From the NCBI RefSeq assembly GCF_019091455.1, contig NZ_JAGXJN010000013.1, positions 62,001 to 126,000 on the forward strand: a DNA stretch of 64,000 nt, written 5' to 3'. How positions within the stretch are numbered: position 1 is the first letter of the stretch; the number at the start of each line of letters is the position of its first letter. The notes beneath the pieces are model-generated. The model was not told where the DNA came from. It worked only from the letters and a program-made list of their open reading frames with translations, and ran no database searches. This stretch comes from Chitinophaga sp. GbtcB8 (GTDB lineage Bacteria; Bacteroidota; Bacteroidia; Chitinophagales; Chitinophagaceae). This document shows, piece after piece, positions 62,608 through 64,000 of the stretch. Both the position numbers and the translations under genes were made by a program.

Positions 62608-63159
62608 ATGCAAAAAGAATATACAGTAACGGTATATACGGAGGATCGTATCGGTATCACTAACCGTATCACCGTTATCTTCACCCGCCGCGGCATCAAC
62701 ATCACCAGCCTTACCACGGCTGAAACGGAAATACCCGGTGTATATAAGTTCATCATCACCGTACTGTCTGAACGCGAAAAGCTGGACAAGGTAGTGGGAC
62801 AGATAGAAAAGCTCATAGAGATACACCGTGCCTTTGTACATGAAGAGGATGAGGTGGTATACCAGGAGCTGGCCTTGTATAAAATATCTACCAAATCACT
62901 GCAAAATGGTAATATTGAGCAGCTGATCCGCGATAACCACGCCCGTATCCTCACTATCACTGCCGATTATTTTGTGATAGAAAAAACAGGGCATCAGCAG
63001 GAGCTGATAGATATGCTTAAGAAGCTGGAACCTTATGGGCTGATCGAGTATTCCAAAAGCGGCCGGGTAGCCATTGTAAAATGGAGCCGCCGTTTCCACG
63101 ATCACCTGAAAGAGCTGGCTGGTAAGGACGCAGATAACTTTAAAACCACAAACAGCTAA
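62608..63159 (+). CDS. ilvN: acetolactate synthase, small (regulatory) subunit
   Basis: 183 residues. The N-terminal ACT domain (YTVTVYTEDRIGITNRITVI, RGINITSLTTAETEIPGVYK) binds valine for feedback inhibition, followed by the conserved C-terminal domain (ILTITADYFVIEKTGHQQEL). It activates and regulates IlvB. It sits between ilvB and ilvC on the same strand. Confidence 0.95.
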   Translation: MQKEYTVTVYTEDRIGITNRITVIFTRRGINITSLTTAETEIPGVYKFIITVLSEREKLDKVVGQIEKLIEIHRAFVHEEDEVVYQELALYKISTKSLQNGNIEQLIRDNHARILTITADYFVIEKTGHQQELIDMLKKLEPYGLIEYSKSGRVAIVKWSRRFHDHLKELAGKDADNFKTTNS

Positions 63160-63211
63160 GCTGTTCACAACGCATCGTTAATAAATCTAAAATCTAAAAT
63201 CGGAAATAACA

Positions 63212-64000
63212 ATGGCAACCATCAATTTTGGCGGGGTACTGGAAGACGTAGTAACCAGAGAAGAATTCCCCATGGAAAAAGCGAGAGAAGTTCTGAAAAA
63301 TGAAACGATCGCTATTATCGGTTACGGCGTGCAGGGCCCCGGCCAGGCATTGAACCTTAAAGACAATGGTTTTAATGTGATCATTGGTCAGCGTAAAGAT
63401 TCTAAAACCTGGGATAAAGCCGTTGCTGATGGCTGGGTACCCGGTAAAACGCTGTTTGAGATCGAAGAAGCTGCACAGAAGGGCACCATCATCCAGTTCC
63501 TGCTGTCTGATGCCGGCCAGATCACCCTGTGGCCTACATTAAAGCAATACCTCACCCCCGGTAAGGCATTGTATTTTTCCCATGGTTTTGGCATCACCTA
63601 CAAAGAGCAAACAAACATCATTCCCCCTGCAGATGTGGATGTAATACTGGTAGCGCCTAAAGGTTCCGGTACCTCCCTGCGCAGGTTATTCCTGGCAGGC
63701 CAGGGGCTGAACTCCAGCTTCGCTATTTTCCAGGATGCCACCGGCAAAGCCCGCGATCGCGTGATTGCACTGGGTATTGGCGTAGGCTCCGGTTACCTGT
63801 TCCAGACAGATTTTAAGAAAGAAGTATTCAGCGATCTTACCGGCGAACGTGGTACGCTGATGGGTTGCATCCAGGGTATTTTTGCCGCCCAGTACGAAGT
63901 GCTGCGCAAAAACGGCCACTCTCCTTCAGAAGCTTTCAACGAAACCGTAGAAGAGCTGACCCAATCCCTGATGCCGCTGGTAGCAGAGAATGGTATGGAC
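63212..64000 (+). CDS. ilvC: ketol-acid reductoisomerase, 5' part
   Basis: The first 263 codons are in the window; the 3' end is cut. The NADPH-binding loop is IAIIGYGVQGPGQALNLKDN, with GFNVIIGQRKDSKT following; LLSDAGQITLWPTLKQYL and the later VAPKGSGTSLRRLFLAGQGL fit the Bacteroidota IlvC branch. It converts acetohydroxy acids to dihydroxy acids by alkyl migration and reduction. The 52-bp spacer to ilvN contains AAATCTAAAATCTAAAATC, a word repeat. Confidence 0.95.
   Translation, partial: MATINFGGVLEDVVTREEFPMEKAREVLKNETIAIIGYGVQGPGQALNLKDNGFNVIIGQRKDSKTWDKAVADGWVPGKTLFEIEEAAQKGTIIQFLLSDAGQITLWPTLKQYLTPGKALYFSHGFGITYKEQTNIIPPADVDVILVAPKGSGTSLRRLFLAGQGLNSSFAIFQDATGKARDRVIALGIGVGSGYLFQTDFKKEVFSDLTGERGTLMGCIQGIFAAQYEVLRKNGHSPSEAFNETVEELTQSLMPLVAENGMD

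Overview
The window looks like a chromosome segment from a Bacteroidota bacterium, most likely Chitinophaga or a close relative. The evidence is: three SusC/SusD outer-membrane nutrient pairs, two with adjacent ECF sigma/FecR genes; a gliding/type IX secretion C-terminal domain protein; a GH20 hexosaminidase; a UbiA-type prenyltransferase of the MqnP kind; and promoter -7 boxes of the Bacteroidota form TAnnTTTG. No IS element, prophage, CRISPR array, tRNA or rRNA gene was seen. Genus assignment is inference. LAYOUT. 1-6.3 kb: 3' end of acpS, a PaaK-like adenylating enzyme, a DUF6702 protein, a HupE/UreJ-like membrane protein, an M1 metallopeptidase and a secreted esterase. 6.3-19.6 kb (minus strand): sigma, FecR, SusC (with STN domain), SusD, photolyase, then a second SusC/SusD pair. 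19.8-29.2 kb: an AraC regulator, a LacI regulator, and a third SusC/SusD pair with a sialate O-acetylesterase-like enzyme. 29.4-33.0 kb: a translationally coupled sigma/FecR/STN-surface-protein triad with no TonB transporter. 33.1-35.6 kb: a phosphodiesterase-like enzyme and a flippase-like membrane protein. 35.6-37.0 kb: a gene-poor stretch with three tandem copies of a candidate small-RNA gene; a fourth copy lies at 48.1-48.3 kb on the other strand. 37-42.4 kb: a type IX secretion cargo protein, an unknown secreted protein, and a duplicated ECF sigma/anti-sigma cassette. 42.4-50.5 kb: housekeeping genes (def, ruvX, mqnP-like, trmH-like, mutS, rluD-like, lipB) separated by word-like inverted repeat elements. 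50.5-57.6 kb: two unknown proteins, a D-cysteine desulfhydrase/ACC deaminase-like enzyme, a GH20 hexosaminidase and, divergent from it, a sugar nucleotidyltransferase plus NahK-like kinase. 57.7-64 kb: a branched-chain amino acid operon, ilvE-ilvD-ilvB-ilvN-ilvC (ilvC cut by the window edge). MOST INTERESTING SIGNALS. (1) A four-member candidate small-RNA family. Each copy has a gap-free 46-nt upstream block, then 21-22 nt, then a TAnnTTTG box, then a transcript of about 60-70 nt with two hairpins, the second terminator-like. Hairpin sequences differ between divergent copies while the layout is kept. (2) A transcription attenuator upstream of ilvE: consensus promoter, 37-codon leader peptide with an Ile/Leu/Val run, a 9-bp terminator hairpin followed by nine T, and a competing antiterminator pairing. 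(3) Intergenic elements whose ends are made of short degenerate words in inverted orientation; one pair, 2 kb apart in opposite orientation, shares a diverged core. All calls were made by reading the sequence; no database search was run.
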